Notes under the pieces: model-generated
Told to the model about the DNA's origin: nothing
The model's database searches: none
What the model saw: only the letters and a program-made list of their open reading frames with translations
Shown here: positions 52,915 to 61,996 of the stretch, piece by piece
Position numbering within the stretch: position 1 is the stretch's first letter
Layout: every line of letters begins with the position of its first letter
Assembly: GCF_018101125.2 (NCBI RefSeq)
Contig: NZ_JAELVF020000001.1
Span: forward strand, 2,482,518 to 2,546,074
Origin: Streptomyces tardus
GTDB lineage: Bacteria > Actinomycetota > Actinomycetes > Streptomycetales > Streptomycetaceae
Direction of reading: 5' to 3'
DNA length: 63,557 nt
Position numbers and translations under genes: made by a program

Positions 52915-53316
52915 CACCCCCTCCGGGCGACCGGTTCGGCCGACAGCGGTGGCGACCCGTTCCCGCCGACCCGTCGCAACTCCGAGCGACCCGTCCGAGC
53001 GACCCGTCCGAGCGGGCCCGGGCTACCCGCACCAGGCCCGTCCGAGCGACCGGCCCGGCCCGGCCCACCCGGCGGGCCCGCCCGCAAACCGTTCCGACCG
53101 CACTCCGGGCGGCTCGGACGGCCCTGCGGGCGAACCGGTTCGACACCTGACCGGCCGACGGTCCGCACCCCCGTCGGCGGGTCGCTCGAATGGCCGACCC
53201 CAAAGGGACATATATCTCATATCCGACCACGCTTGGCTTACCGAGGTACACGCGGGACGGGGAGCCGGGCGTACGGGTCGCAGCCGATCCGACGCCCCGC
53301 TCGTAGGAGGTGCCAC
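52915..53316. other. Intergenic region, 402 bp
   Basis: No gene seen. About 52970-53110 holds degenerate CCGTCCGAGCGACC repeats; near 53205-53225 there is an unusually AT-rich ATATATCTCATATCC that may be promoter for the SRPBCC gene, whose start has GGAGG. Confidence 0.4.
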
Positions 53317-53877
53317 ATGCCGCAGGTGCAGGTCCATGTCTCAATCCCGCTGCCCGTCGACGAGGTCTTCTACTTCCTCGCCGACGGCAGGAATCTGCCA
53401 CGCTGGCACAGCGGCGTGACGGAGATCAGCCCCGACGGGCCCGAGGAGCCGGACGAGTCCGCGCTGGCCGAACGCCGTGCGTACAAGTACCGCTTCCCCG
53501 GTCGTCACCGCAGCTTCCGGCTGGAGTGCTGCGCCTACGAACACAACGTCAGCGTCGGCTACTTGGGCCAGCGCATGTGGACGCCGCTGGGCAGCCAGAT
53601 GCCGCGCTTCGACTTCCGCGTCTGGCCGCAGGGGACGGGGTGCAGGGTGGGTGTGCAGGTCACCTCGTGGCTGGCCGGCGGGATGGTGATGATGTGGCCG
53701 GTCGTCTCGCTGGGGTGGCGTCGCGATCTGCCCGAGGACGTGCAGCGGCTCTACCAGGTGCTCACCGGCACCGAGGAGGGCGCGGACATCGGCTACGAGG
53801 CAGGGCCCGTCGCCGTGGCGGCACGGCCACGACGACGGGCTGTCCGGGGCCTCCGGGCGCCCGCGATGCACGGTTGA
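53317..53877 (+). CDS. SRPBCC (START-like) family protein
   Basis: 186-aa protein with the START/SRPBCC helix-grip fold start (VQVHVSIPLPVDEVFYFLADGRNLPRWHSGVTEI) and the long C-terminal helix region (LSLGWRRDLPEDVQRLYQVL). Members bind or modify hydrophobic ligands such as polyketides and lipids. A basic C-terminal tail (ARPRRRAVRGLRAP) follows. ATG 53317 has TAGGAGG upstream. Distinct from the truncated SRPBCC relic near 12.4 kb. Confidence 0.8.
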   Translation: MPQVQVHVSIPLPVDEVFYFLADGRNLPRWHSGVTEISPDGPEEPDESALAERRAYKYRFPGRHRSFRLECCAYEHNVSVGYLGQRMWTPLGSQMPRFDFRVWPQGTGCRVGVQVTSWLAGGMVMMWPVVSLGWRRDLPEDVQRLYQVLTGTEEGADIGYEAGPVAVAARPRRRAVRGLRAPAMHG

Positions 53878-53946
53878 GCTGCGTGTGCGTCGCGGTCGTC
53901 CGGAGGCACTGCGCTCCGAACCTGCCTGACGCGGACTTGGCGCGGA

Positions 53947-54837
53947 CTACTCCGAGCCGCTGACCCGTACGTAGTCGACCACCAGCTCCTGCGGGAGCGG
54001 CGTCGAGTCGTCGGGGTCACCCGGCCACAGGCCACCGACGGCGAGGTTCAGGATCATGAAGAACCCCTGGTTGTACACCCACTCCTTGCCGTTCAGATCG
54101 GCCGGGGTGCGGGTCTGGAAGACGTTCCCGTCGACCGACCACTCGATCTTGTCGGGCGCCCAGTCGATGGCGAAGGTGTGGAAGTCGTCGGCGAACTGCT
54201 GGCCGTCCGGCAGGGTGTAGCTGGAACCGATGCCCTCGCCGCCCGAGTAGCCGGGCCCGTGCAGGGTGCCGTGGACGGTGGACGGCTCGAAACCGACGTT
54301 CTCCATGATGTCGATCTCGCCGCAGTACGGCCAGTCGATCTCGCTGAAGCGGTCACCGAGCATCCAGAACGCCGGCCACATGCCCTGGCCGCGCGGGACC
54401 TTGATGCGCGCCTCGACCTTGCCGTACTGCGCGGAGAACTTGCCCGAGGTGTTCAGGCGGGCCGAGGTGTAGTCGCAAGTGCCGTACCAGCACTGGTAGT
54501 TGGCCGGGTTCTCCTTGCGGGCAGTGATGACGAGATTGCCGTTGCCGTCGAGTGCGGCGTTGTCGTTGCCGCCGGTGTAGTACTGGCGCTCCTGGTTGTG
54601 GACGTTGTCGCCGGTCTCCAGCTGCCACTTGGAGCCGTCCACCGCCGAGCCGGCGGAGCCGTCGAACTGGTCCTCGAAGAGGACCTCCATCGGCTTGGCG
54701 TCGGCCTTCGGCTCGGGCTCGCCTGCGGCCGGGCCCGCGGACCCGAGCAGCGACCAGCACAGTGCGGCGGCGAGTCCGCCGGTGACCAGCGCAGTGGAGC
54801 GCTTCCTGCGTTTGCGTGGGGTGAGCGAAACGGGCAT
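53947..54837 (-). CDS. Secreted glycoside hydrolase family 16 (beta-glucanase-like)
   Basis: 296-aa exported GH16 enzyme of the laminarinase/beta-1,3-glucanase type. The signal peptide is residues 1-39 (RKRRKRST then a hydrophobic core, cleavage near AAG-EP). The catalytic triad motif ExDxxE is GEIDIMEN with Glu174, Asp176 and Glu179; other family stretches are GKVEARIKVPRGQGMWPAFWMLG, DDFHTFAIDWAPDKIEWSVDG and FFMILNLAVGG. It has no carbohydrate-binding module. ATG 54837 follows GAGG; the promoter is at 54936-54964. It probably attacks fungal or plant beta-glucan alongside the GH5 enzyme. Confidence 0.93.
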   Translation of the reverse strand: MPVSLTPRKRRKRSTALVTGGLAAALCWSLLGSAGPAAGEPEPKADAKPMEVLFEDQFDGSAGSAVDGSKWQLETGDNVHNQERQYYTGGNDNAALDGNGNLVITARKENPANYQCWYGTCDYTSARLNTSGKFSAQYGKVEARIKVPRGQGMWPAFWMLGDRFSEIDWPYCGEIDIMENVGFEPSTVHGTLHGPGYSGGEGIGSSYTLPDGQQFADDFHTFAIDWAPDKIEWSVDGNVFQTRTPADLNGKEWVYNQGFFMILNLAVGGLWPGDPDDSTPLPQELVVDYVRVSGSE

Positions 54838-54935
54838 GTCGGTGACCTCGTGTGTGGTGGGGGGAACGCGGGGGAGAGCCGTCTCGCGTACGGCTCGCGC
54901 GATCCATGAAGGTACGGACCTTTGCCGGCCCTGTG

Positions 54936-54964
54936 AGTTAACTGCTTTGAGGAGAGCACGTCAA
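54936..54964 (-). promoter_or_regulatory. Promoter of the GH16 gene
   Basis: On the minus strand TTGACG (54959-54964) and TTAACT (54936-54941) are separated by 17 bp, about 100 bp before the ATG. No DasR-like site was seen here. Confidence 0.5.
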
Positions 54965-55067
54965 TAACCCGGGCACGGGCTTGTTCGGGGCGAGATTTCG
55001 GGCTCGGCGGCCTCCGTCGGCTCCAAGGCTTGAACGCGGGCGCCCCAAAGGCCTGTTGACCTGCGCA

Positions 55068-55113
55068 CGCGGAACGCCCGCCTCCGCTCGGCAGCGGTGG
55101 CGGGCGTTCCGCG
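55068..55113 (-). terminator. Terminator of the MreB-like gene
   Basis: Perfect 15-bp stem, arms 55068-55082 and 55099-55113, loop 16 nt, starting about 20 bp past the mreB-like stop. Confidence 0.75.
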
Positions 55114-55133
55114 GGTGGAGCTCGGTCGGATGC

Positions 55134-56165
55134 TCAGAGAGCCATCGCGTCCAGGTTCAACGGCTTGACCCTGCCCTCGATCAGCGCGGCGAGACCGTTG
55201 ACTGCCGCGGTCGAGGGGTCCTCGGCGATCTGCACCGGCATCCGCGTCGCCTGCCGCAGCTGCTCGTCGAGTCCCGGCAGCAACGCGCTGCCGCCGGCCA
55301 GTGTCACGCCGCTGTCGGCGAGGTCGGCCACGAGATCGGGCGGGCAGCGGTGCAGCACACTGCGGATCGCGTCGACCAGCGAGGTCAGCGGAGCGGCCAT
55401 CACCTCGCGCACCTCGGCCGGGTCGATCTGCACCTTCCGTCCGAGGCCGGTCGCCACGTCCCTTCCGTGCACGACCGTTCCCTGCGGCGAGTTCAGGCCC
55501 CCCGTCGCCACGTCCAGCCGCAGCGTACGCACCGACTGACTGGGCAGCACCAGCTCGTGGTGGTTCCGCAGATGCTGGATGATCGCCTGCTCGATGGTCT
55601 CCCCGCCGACCGGCACCTTCGCGGCCGCGACGATCGACCCCATCGACAGCACGGCCACCTGGGTCGCCGCCGCACCGCACAGCACGATCAGGGTCGCCTC
55701 CGGCTCCTCCACCGGGAGCCCGCACCCCACCCCCGCCGCGATGAGCGTGTCCACCAGCAGCACTCGTCTGGCGCCCACCCCGGTCAGCGTCTCGATCGCG
55801 GCGCGCTGGGCCAGCGGGTCGGCCTCGTGCGGTACGCAGACCGCGGTGCGCAGACGGGGGTTGAGTCGCCAGGACCGTACGGTCTTCTCGCCGACCATCG
55901 CCCGCAGCATGCGCTGCGCCATCACGATGTCCACGACCGTGCCGTGGCTGACCGGACGCACGACCCGGATGTGCGAGGGGGTGCGGCCGGACATCCGCTC
56001 GGCCGGCGTACCGACCGCGATCAGCGCGCCGGACATCACGTTGACGGCGACGATGGACGGCTCGTCCACGACGAGCCCCGCACCCTTGAGGTGAACCCTC
56101 GTCCTGGACGCGCCGAGGTCGACAGCGACGGTGCAGCGGCGCAGTTGGTCTGGGCTGAGATACAC
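55134..56165 (-). CDS. MreB-like actin-fold rod-shape protein
   Basis: 343-aa actin/MreB-family ATPase. Phosphate-binding loop 1 is VAVDLGASRTRVHLKG; the mid-protein VDTLIAAGVGCGLPVEEPEATLIVLCGAAATQ and late SGVTLAGGSALLPGLDEQL correspond to phosphate-2 and adenosine motifs, though the canonical DIGGGT is altered to LCGAAAT, so polymer behaviour may differ. Streptomyces carry short MreB paralogues used in aerial or spore walls; this resembles those more than MreB proper. GTG 56165 is used. The 5' third is duplicated in inverted orientation at 56267-56589. Confidence 0.82.
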   Translation of the reverse strand: MYLSPDQLRRCTVAVDLGASRTRVHLKGAGLVVDEPSIVAVNVMSGALIAVGTPAERMSGRTPSHIRVVRPVSHGTVVDIVMAQRMLRAMVGEKTVRSWRLNPRLRTAVCVPHEADPLAQRAAIETLTGVGARRVLLVDTLIAAGVGCGLPVEEPEATLIVLCGAAATQVAVLSMGSIVAAAKVPVGGETIEQAIIQHLRNHHELVLPSQSVRTLRLDVATGGLNSPQGTVVHGRDVATGLGRKVQIDPAEVREVMAAPLTSLVDAIRSVLHRCPPDLVADLADSGVTLAGGSALLPGLDEQLRQATRMPVQIAEDPSTAAVNGLAALIEGRVKPLNLDAMAL

Positions 56166-56589
56166 GGCGGTCTCCCCGCGGACGACGTCGATCGGTAGGT
56201 CTCATCGTCCGGCGGCCGCGCCCCGCCTGCCCGCTCAGCTGGGCCGGACGAGGGGACGTGCGGACACCGATCGACGTCGTCCGCGGGGAGACCGCCGTGT
56301 ATCTCAGCCCAGACCAACTGCGCCGCTGCACCGTCGCTGTCGACCTCGGCGCGTCCAGGACGAGGGTTCACCTCAAGGGTGCGGGGCTCGTCGTGGACGA
56401 GCCGTCCATCGTCGCCGTCAACGTGATGTCCGGCGCGCTGATCGCGGTCGGTACGCCGGCCGAGCGGATGTCCGGCCGCACCCCCTCGCACATCCGGGTC
56501 GTGCGTCCGGTCAGCCACGGCACGGTCGTGGACATCGTGATGGCGCAGCGCATGCTGCGGGCGATGGTCGGCGAGAAGACCGTACGGTC
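55873..56589. repeat. 323-bp inverted repeat of the mreB-like 5' end
   Basis: 55873-56195 and 56267-56589 are exact reverse complements as far as can be read, with a 71-bp spacer. The copy turns back on itself at GACCGTACGGTC (56578-56589) and then continues into the ABC transporter copy. Confidence 0.92.
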
Positions 56590-57033
56590 TTCTCGCCGAC
56601 CATCGCCCGGCTCCTGCTGGCACAACCGCGCGTGGTGATCCTCGACGAGGCGACCGCGCACCTGGACTCCACCTCCGAGGCGGCCGTGCAGGAGGCGCTG
56701 ACCGAGGCCCTGGAGGGACGTACCGCGGTGGTGATCGCACACCGTCTGTCCACCGTGCGCGAGGCGCACCAGATCCTTGTCCTGGAGCAGGGCCGGATCG
56801 TCGAACGCGGTACCCACGAGGAGCTGTTGGCGCTGGACGGCCGGTACGGGGAGCTGTACACGACCCAGTTCGCGGGTGCACCGCCCGCACCCACGCCCGC
56901 ACTGGAACACTGACCCGCCCCCGCCGGCCCGCACCATCGTGACGCCACGGCGCCGCGACGCCGCGACGCCGCGACGCCGCGACGCCGTGGCGCCGTGGCG
57001 CCGTGGCGGATGGTGCGGGCCGGCGGGGGCGGG
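56196..57033. other. Chimeric inverted insertion between two complete genes
   Basis: This 838-bp stretch consists of a spacer, an inverted copy of the mreB-like 5' end, an inverted copy of the ABC transporter 3' end and a second spacer of GCGACGCC repeats. The plus-strand open frames here (for example 56258-56638) are fusions of those two fragments and should not be annotated as genes. Confidence 0.85.
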
Positions 57034-57349
57034 TCAGTGTTCCAGTGCGGGCGTGGGTGCGGGCGGTGCACCCGCGAACTGGGTCGTGTACAGCTCCCCG
57101 TACCGGCCGTCCAGCGCCAACAGCTCCTCGTGGGTACCGCGTTCGACGATCCGGCCCTGCTCCAGGACAAGGATCTGGTGCGCCTCGCGCACGGTGGACA
57201 GACGGTGTGCGATCACCACCGCGGTACGTCCCTCCAGGGCCTCGGTCAGCGCCTCCTGCACGGCCGCCTCGGAGGTGGAGTCCAGGTGCGCGGTCGCCTC
57301 GTCGAGGATCACCACGCGCGGTTGTGCCAGCAGGAGCCGGGCGATGGTC
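56598..57349. repeat. 341-bp inverted repeat of the ABC transporter 3' end
   Basis: 56598-56938 and 57009-57349 are reverse complements with a 70-bp spacer (56939-57008) made of GCGACGCC and GGCGCCGTG repeats. The junction to the mreB copy uses the shared sequence GACCATCGCCCG. Confidence 0.92.
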
Positions 57350-58926
57350 AGACGCTGGCGCTCGCCGCCCGACAGCCGGTAGCCGCGCTCGCCGACGACC
57401 GTGTCCAAGCCGTCCGGAAGCGAGGCGATCAGCCCGTCCAGCCGTGCGCGGCGCAGAGCGTCCCACAGCGCCGCGTCGTCCTCCTCGGGTGCCGCGAGCA
57501 GCAGGTTCGCCCGGATCGTGTCGTGGAAGAGGTGGCCGTCCTGCGTCACCACTCCGACGGTGCGGCGCATCGACTCCGCGGTCAGCTCGCGCACATCGCG
57601 CCCGCCGACGCGTACGGCGCCGCTGTCCGTGTCGTAGAGCCGGGCCGCGAGTTGGGCGATGGTCGACTTCCCCGCGCCCGACGAGCCGACCAGCGCCACC
57701 AACTCGCCCGGCTCCGCGCGGAAGTCGATGTCGAAGAGCACCTGCTCGCCGCCCCTGCTGTCCAGCGTCGCGACCTCTTCGAGGGAGGCGAGCGAGACCT
57801 GGTCCGCGGACGGGTAGGCGAAGCCGACGGCGTCGAACTCGACCGAGACCGGGCCCTCCCGCACCGGCTCCGCGTGCTCGTGCTCCTCGATCAGCGGCTT
57901 GAGGTCCAGCACCTCGAAGACCCGTTGGAAGCTGACGAAGGCGCTCATCACCTCCACTCGCGCCCCGGCCAGTTCGGTCAGCGGGGCGTACAGCCTGGTC
58001 AGCAGCATCGCGAGGGAGACCACCGTGCCGGCGGCGAGCGTGCCGTTCAGTGCGAACCAGCCGCCGAGCCCGTACACCAGCGCCAGAGCCAGGGCGGACA
58101 TCAGCGTCAGCGCGGTCACGAAGTACATCTGGAGCATCGCGCGGCGCACCCCGATGTCCCGTACGCGCCCGGCGCGCGCGGCGAACTCGCGGGACTCCTC
58201 GCGGGGGCGGCCGAAGAGCTTCACCAGGGTGGCGCCGGGGGCGCTGAAGCGCTCGGTCATCTGAGTGCTCATGGTCGAGTTGTGGTCGGCGGCCTCACGG
58301 CTGAGCTGTGCCAGGCGGGCGCCCATGCGCCGTGCCGGCACGACGAACGCGGGCAGCAGCACCAGGGACAACAGAGTGATCTGCCACGACAGTTGGAGCA
58401 TCACGACCAGAGTGAGCAGCACCGTGACGATGTTCCCGACCACTCCGGAGAGGGTGTCGCTGAAGGCGCGCTGCGCGCCGATCACGTCGTTGTTCAGCCG
58501 GCTCACCAGAGCCCCGGTGCGGGTGCGGGTGAAGAAGGCGATCGGCATGCGCTGCACATGGTCGTAGACGGTCGTCCGCAGATCGAGGATCAGCCCCTCG
58601 CCGATGCGTGCCGACAGCCACCGCGTCACCAGCCCGAACCCCGCCTCGGCCACCGCGATCAGCGCGATCAGCGCGGCGACGAGAACCACCACCCGCTGCT
58701 CCTCGGAGCCGGTGATCGCGTTGACGACCCGTCCGGCCAGCAGCGGTGTGGCGACCGCGAGCATCGCGGTGACCGTGCTGAACACCAGGAAGAGCCCGAT
58801 CTGCCGGCGATGCGGCTGGGCGAACCGCCCGATGCGCCGCAACGCAGCACGGGAGAACGGGCGTTGGTCCTCCAGCGCGTGGTTCGCGTTGTAGAGCGAG
58901 CTCCACGCGGACATCTCCATCGACAT
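57034..58926 (-). CDS. ABC exporter, fused membrane and ATPase domains
   Basis: 630-aa half-transporter of the lipid/drug exporter class (ABCB-like), which works as a dimer. Six membrane helices occupy about 45-330 (LFLVFSTVTAMLAVATPLLAG, VAALIALIAVAEAGFG and others); the ATPase has Walker A GSSGAGKST, Q-loop VTQDGHLF, signature LSGGERQR, Walker B VVILDEATAHLD and H-loop IAHRLST. ATG 58926 is preferred over GTG 58935 because AGGTGG gives better spacing. Promoter and operator at 58969-58989. No substrate is evident from neighbours. Confidence 0.92.
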   Translation of the reverse strand: MSMEMSAWSSLYNANHALEDQRPFSRAALRRIGRFAQPHRRQIGLFLVFSTVTAMLAVATPLLAGRVVNAITGSEEQRVVVLVAALIALIAVAEAGFGLVTRWLSARIGEGLILDLRTTVYDHVQRMPIAFFTRTRTGALVSRLNNDVIGAQRAFSDTLSGVVGNIVTVLLTLVVMLQLSWQITLLSLVLLPAFVVPARRMGARLAQLSREAADHNSTMSTQMTERFSAPGATLVKLFGRPREESREFAARAGRVRDIGVRRAMLQMYFVTALTLMSALALALVYGLGGWFALNGTLAAGTVVSLAMLLTRLYAPLTELAGARVEVMSAFVSFQRVFEVLDLKPLIEEHEHAEPVREGPVSVEFDAVGFAYPSADQVSLASLEEVATLDSRGGEQVLFDIDFRAEPGELVALVGSSGAGKSTIAQLAARLYDTDSGAVRVGGRDVRELTAESMRRTVGVVTQDGHLFHDTIRANLLLAAPEEDDAALWDALRRARLDGLIASLPDGLDTVVGERGYRLSGGERQRLTIARLLLAQPRVVILDEATAHLDSTSEAAVQEALTEALEGRTAVVIAHRLSTVREAHQILVLEQGRIVERGTHEELLALDGRYGELYTTQFAGAPPAPTPALEH

Positions 58927-58968
58927 GACTGCCACCTTCGGTTGCCGTTGATGCCACGACGATAGAAG

Positions 58969-58989
58969 TTGAAGGAAGCTTCAAGTCAA
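58969..58989 (-). promoter_or_regulatory. Promoter/operator of the ABC exporter gene
   Basis: On the minus strand TTGACT (58984-58989) is a -35, with TCTATC 17 bp downstream. Overlapping it, TTGAAG and CTTCAA (58969-58974 and 58979-58984) form a perfect inverted repeat, a likely repressor site that could respond to an exported drug. Confidence 0.5.
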
Positions 58990-59092
58990 GTCGATTTCGG
59001 TGCCGGCACGGCAGCGGCGGTCGCGGCAGGGCGGGCGGGTGCCGGGTGCCGGGGCCGGGTGCGACGTACGGCCCGCCGCCCGCCCGCGGGGC

Positions 59093-60124
59093 TCAGCGGT
59101 CGGCGTACACCACCCAGGTCTGGCCGGCGGCGAACGGCATCCGGCTGCCGTCGGCCAGCCGGTACACGGTGCCGGACTGCGGCGTTGCCCGCTCCCAGCG
59201 CGTCTCGTACGCCCGTCCGTTGCGCAGCACCGTGGCGGTGCCCTCGCCGAGGGTCTCGATGTACGGGGTGACGGCGCCGGTGGAGTCGCCGAAATCCGAG
59301 TCGCGCATCGTCACCCGCTGGATCACCACCGTCCGTCCGCCCAGCCGCGCTCCCGAGGCGCTCATCGCCGGTTCACCGTCGAAGGAGGCGAGCCAGCGCC
59401 GCTGCTTCGGCGACCACTCGAAGGAGGTCCTCGCCGCGTCGTAGCTGACGCTCGCCTGCCGGGTCGGTCGTCCGCCCGCGGGAGCCGGGCCGAAGCGCAG
59501 CCCGATGTCCCGGCTCAGACTCGCCCGCGGCGCGAGGTCCAGCACCTTCCTGGACTGCATGAACAGGTTGTGCGGCGAGGGACGGTCCTGGTCGCGGAAG
59601 TACGCGTCCCGGTTCTTCTCCTGGGGTACGGGGTACAGCGGCGCCCGCTCGATGTGCGGCTGCAGTTTCTTCTGCACACCGGAGTACGCCAGCGCGGGCC
59701 GTCCGAACTGCCGCAGCAGCTCCAGGTCCGACTCCCGGGCGCTGCGCACCGGCCCGGCCACCGGGGCCTGCTCGCTCGCGTAGACGGCCATCAGCCGGCT
59801 CATCCCGGCCTCGACCTTCTCCACGTAGACCATGTCGGCCCGTTCGAGACCGACATGGGGCCTGGCGCGGGCGGAGTTGTCGACCTTGAGCGCGAGCACC
59901 GGCGCCGGAACGGCGGGCTCGCCGGTGTAGGGGGAGGAGGACCGGAGCGGGGCCGTACCGGCCGACCCGTCCGCCGAGGAGCTGCCGGCGAGGGCGAGCG
60001 AGCCGACGAGAGCCAGAGCGAGCGCGAGCACCGCGGAGCGCGGGCGAGGACGCGGGGAGGGCGCGGCGCCGGCCCGCGCGGGGGAGCGGTGCCGGTTGCG
60101 GAACCCGGTGGGAGGAGCTGCCAT
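59093..60124 (-). CDS. DUF3048-domain exported protein
   Basis: 343-aa secreted DUF3048 (YerB-like) protein of unknown function, widespread in actinomycetes and firmicutes. Residues 1-51 form a long signal peptide (RPRPRS then ALALALVGSLALAG); there is no lipobox Cys. Characteristic stretches are VLALKVDNSARARPHVGLERADMVYVEKVEAGMSRLMAVY, GPVRSARESDLELL, FEWSPKQRRWLASFDG and the C-terminal MPFAAGQTWVVYAD. ATG 60124 is the natural start. Confidence 0.88.
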   Translation of the reverse strand: MAAPPTGFRNRHRSPARAGAAPSPRPRPRSAVLALALALVGSLALAGSSSADGSAGTAPLRSSSPYTGEPAVPAPVLALKVDNSARARPHVGLERADMVYVEKVEAGMSRLMAVYASEQAPVAGPVRSARESDLELLRQFGRPALAYSGVQKKLQPHIERAPLYPVPQEKNRDAYFRDQDRPSPHNLFMQSRKVLDLAPRASLSRDIGLRFGPAPAGGRPTRQASVSYDAARTSFEWSPKQRRWLASFDGEPAMSASGARLGGRTVVIQRVTMRDSDFGDSTGAVTPYIETLGEGTATVLRNGRAYETRWERATPQSGTVYRLADGSRMPFAAGQTWVVYADR

Positions 60125-60230
60125 GCCGGTTGCCTTCCGAGACGGTACGCGGGCGCGTACGGGGCTACCGAGGCAGACGTACCGCGCCGGGCCGCCCCTG
60201 CCGCACCGGCACCGCCGTCCGCCCGGGGGG

Positions 60231-60281
60231 CGTCACCCGATCCGGGCGGTGTGCGTCGGGCACCGCCCGGATCGAGTGACG
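60231..60281 (-). terminator. Strong hairpin downstream of the SpoIIE-type gene
   Basis: 21-bp stem with one mismatch, arms 60231-60251 and 60261-60281, loop 9 nt, between the stop of the phosphatase gene (60463) and the DUF3048 start. Confidence 0.7.
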
Positions 60282-60462
60282 CGCGGAAGTGTCTCGTGCA
60301 CGGGTGAGGACGAGGAGTGTGCGGGTGGCTGCATGGAGCGCGCGTGCCCGGTGACATCGAGGCCGACCTGCGGTTCGGCCGCCGAACAGGTCCGGCGGGG
60401 GCGCCGCTCGGGCGCACGAAAGGCAGCCGAATCGAGACCCCGAGCTGTGCGATCCGGGTGGC

Positions 60463-61695
60463 CTACGGAGCCGTGCGGCGGGGCGAGGCCTGCCGGATGT
60501 CGGCGCCGGAGGCCACCTGTCGCTCGGTCTCTCCTGACCCGTGCCAGTCCAGGCACAGCACCGTGGCGTCGTCCTCCAGCCGACCGTCGACCGCGTCCAG
60601 GACCGCGGAGGTGAGCGCCAGCACGGTCTCCCTCGGGTGGAGGTTCCGGGTGCCCTTCAGCACTGCGGCCAGGTCCACCCTCTCCGCGTCCTGCTCGAGC
60701 ATGCCGTCGGTGAGCATGATCAGGCGGTCACCGGGGCGCAGGTCGAGTTCCTGGACCCGGTGAGGGTGGGGGATGGGCACGGGAAGACCGAACGGCGGGT
60801 CCACCTCCAGTGCGACCTCCTCCACTATGCCGTCGCGCATCCGCAGCGGCCAAGGGTGACCCGCGTTGACCAGCCGGGCCTGCCCGGTGTGGAGGTCTAC
60901 GCGCACCAGCTGCCCGGTGGCGTGGCCCGGCGGGCCGTGGGCGGCCAGCGCCTGGTCGGCCTGCCGGGCCTGTTCGAGGAGGTCCGCGCCGTTGCGGCGG
61001 GCGCCGCGCAGGGCGCTCACCAGGATCGTCGCCGCCAGCGCTGCCTCGATGTCGTGGCCCATGGGATCGGTCAGCGACAGGTGGAGTGTGTCGCGGTCGA
61101 GCGTGTAGTCGAAGGTGTCGCCGCTGATGCTGTTCGAGGGCTCCATGGTTCCGCACAGCGCGAACTGCGCCCCTTCGCAGGTGAGCGAGGGGGGCAGCAG
61201 CTGGTGCTGGATCTCCGCGGCCAGGGTGAGCGGCCTGCTGCGTTTTCCCCAGGTGTAGAGGTCGGTGTAGCGCTGGTTGGCGATCATGATGTACGCCAGG
61301 GCGTGAGCGGCCTCGCCCACCGCGTGGACGGTTGCTTCGTCCTGGCCGGTGGGCAGGAGGAGCTCCAGGAGTCCGATGGCGTCGCCGCGGTTGGTGACCG
61401 GGCAGATCACCCGTTCGCCCCAGGTTGTCGTTTCGCGGTACAGCTGCTGGGTGCGTACGACGCGCTCGTAGACGCTGCCGTGCAGCTCGATTCTGTCCGC
61501 CTGACCCACGGACTCCTGCTGGGAGGCGGTGGTGAGCGGGACTATCGCCCTGCCCGTCAGGTCGACGATGAGGAAGGAGACGCGTGTGGCGCCGAAGCGC
61601 CGGAGGAGGTCCTGGGCCACCACGTCGACAGCCTCCACGGGGGCCGCCGTCTCCGCTGCCGTCAGCAGCCGGGAAAGTTCACCCTGATCGTCCAC
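60463..61695 (-). CDS. GAF-PP2C (SpoIIE-type) serine phosphatase
   Basis: 410-aa cytoplasmic phosphatase. An N-terminal GAF-like sensor (about 20-150) is joined by a helix (YIMIANQRYTDLYTWGKRSRPLTLAAEIQHQLLPP) to a SpoIIE PP2C domain (about 185-395: SISGDTFDYTLD, LTDPMGHDIEAALAATI, VNAGHPWPLRM, LTDGMLEQ, DDATVLCLDW). Such proteins dephosphorylate anti-anti-sigma factors in partner-switching pathways, which are numerous in Streptomyces. No kinase/STAS pair is adjacent. GTG 61695 follows AGGAG. Confidence 0.92.
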   Translation of the reverse strand: MDDQGELSRLLTAAETAAPVEAVDVVAQDLLRRFGATRVSFLIVDLTGRAIVPLTTASQQESVGQADRIELHGSVYERVVRTQQLYRETTTWGERVICPVTNRGDAIGLLELLLPTGQDEATVHAVGEAAHALAYIMIANQRYTDLYTWGKRSRPLTLAAEIQHQLLPPSLTCEGAQFALCGTMEPSNSISGDTFDYTLDRDTLHLSLTDPMGHDIEAALAATILVSALRGARRNGADLLEQARQADQALAAHGPPGHATGQLVRVDLHTGQARLVNAGHPWPLRMRDGIVEEVALEVDPPFGLPVPIPHPHRVQELDLRPGDRLIMLTDGMLEQDAERVDLAAVLKGTRNLHPRETVLALTSAVLDAVDGRLEDDATVLCLDWHGSGETERQVASGADIRQASPRRTAP

Positions 61696-61996
61696 GACGC
61701 TGCTCCTTCGAGTCTCCCCTCACACCAGAGTGACGAATGTCGCATCGAGGGGCAAGTGGGTTGGAGAAGGGTATTCCGGGCGGATCGGCGCGTGTCCGGA
61801 GGTCGGGAGGCCGGAGGAAGTCCGACTGCAGCGGGGCACGCCGGAGCCACGAGGGTGACGGCCCGGGCCTCGTACGACCGAAGAGGGCCCTCCGCGCCCC
61901 GGGCGCCGAGCGGTCTGGAGCACCGGAGTCCCGGGCCGGGACGGCGGGAGCGCGGAGGCCGGTTCGGGACTCCGGTGTGGCGGCCGGTAGGCCGCC
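61696..61996. other. Intergenic region, 301 bp
   Basis: No gene seen. Separates the phosphatase start and the glpD stop; presumably holds the phosphatase promoter. Confidence 0.4.

Noticed and set aside
56258..56913. Plus-strand open frames that look like an MreB N-terminus fused to an ABC ATPase C-terminus
   Set aside because: They are exact inverted copies of the flanking minus-strand genes with a junction at shared short sequence; not independent genes or a novel fusion.
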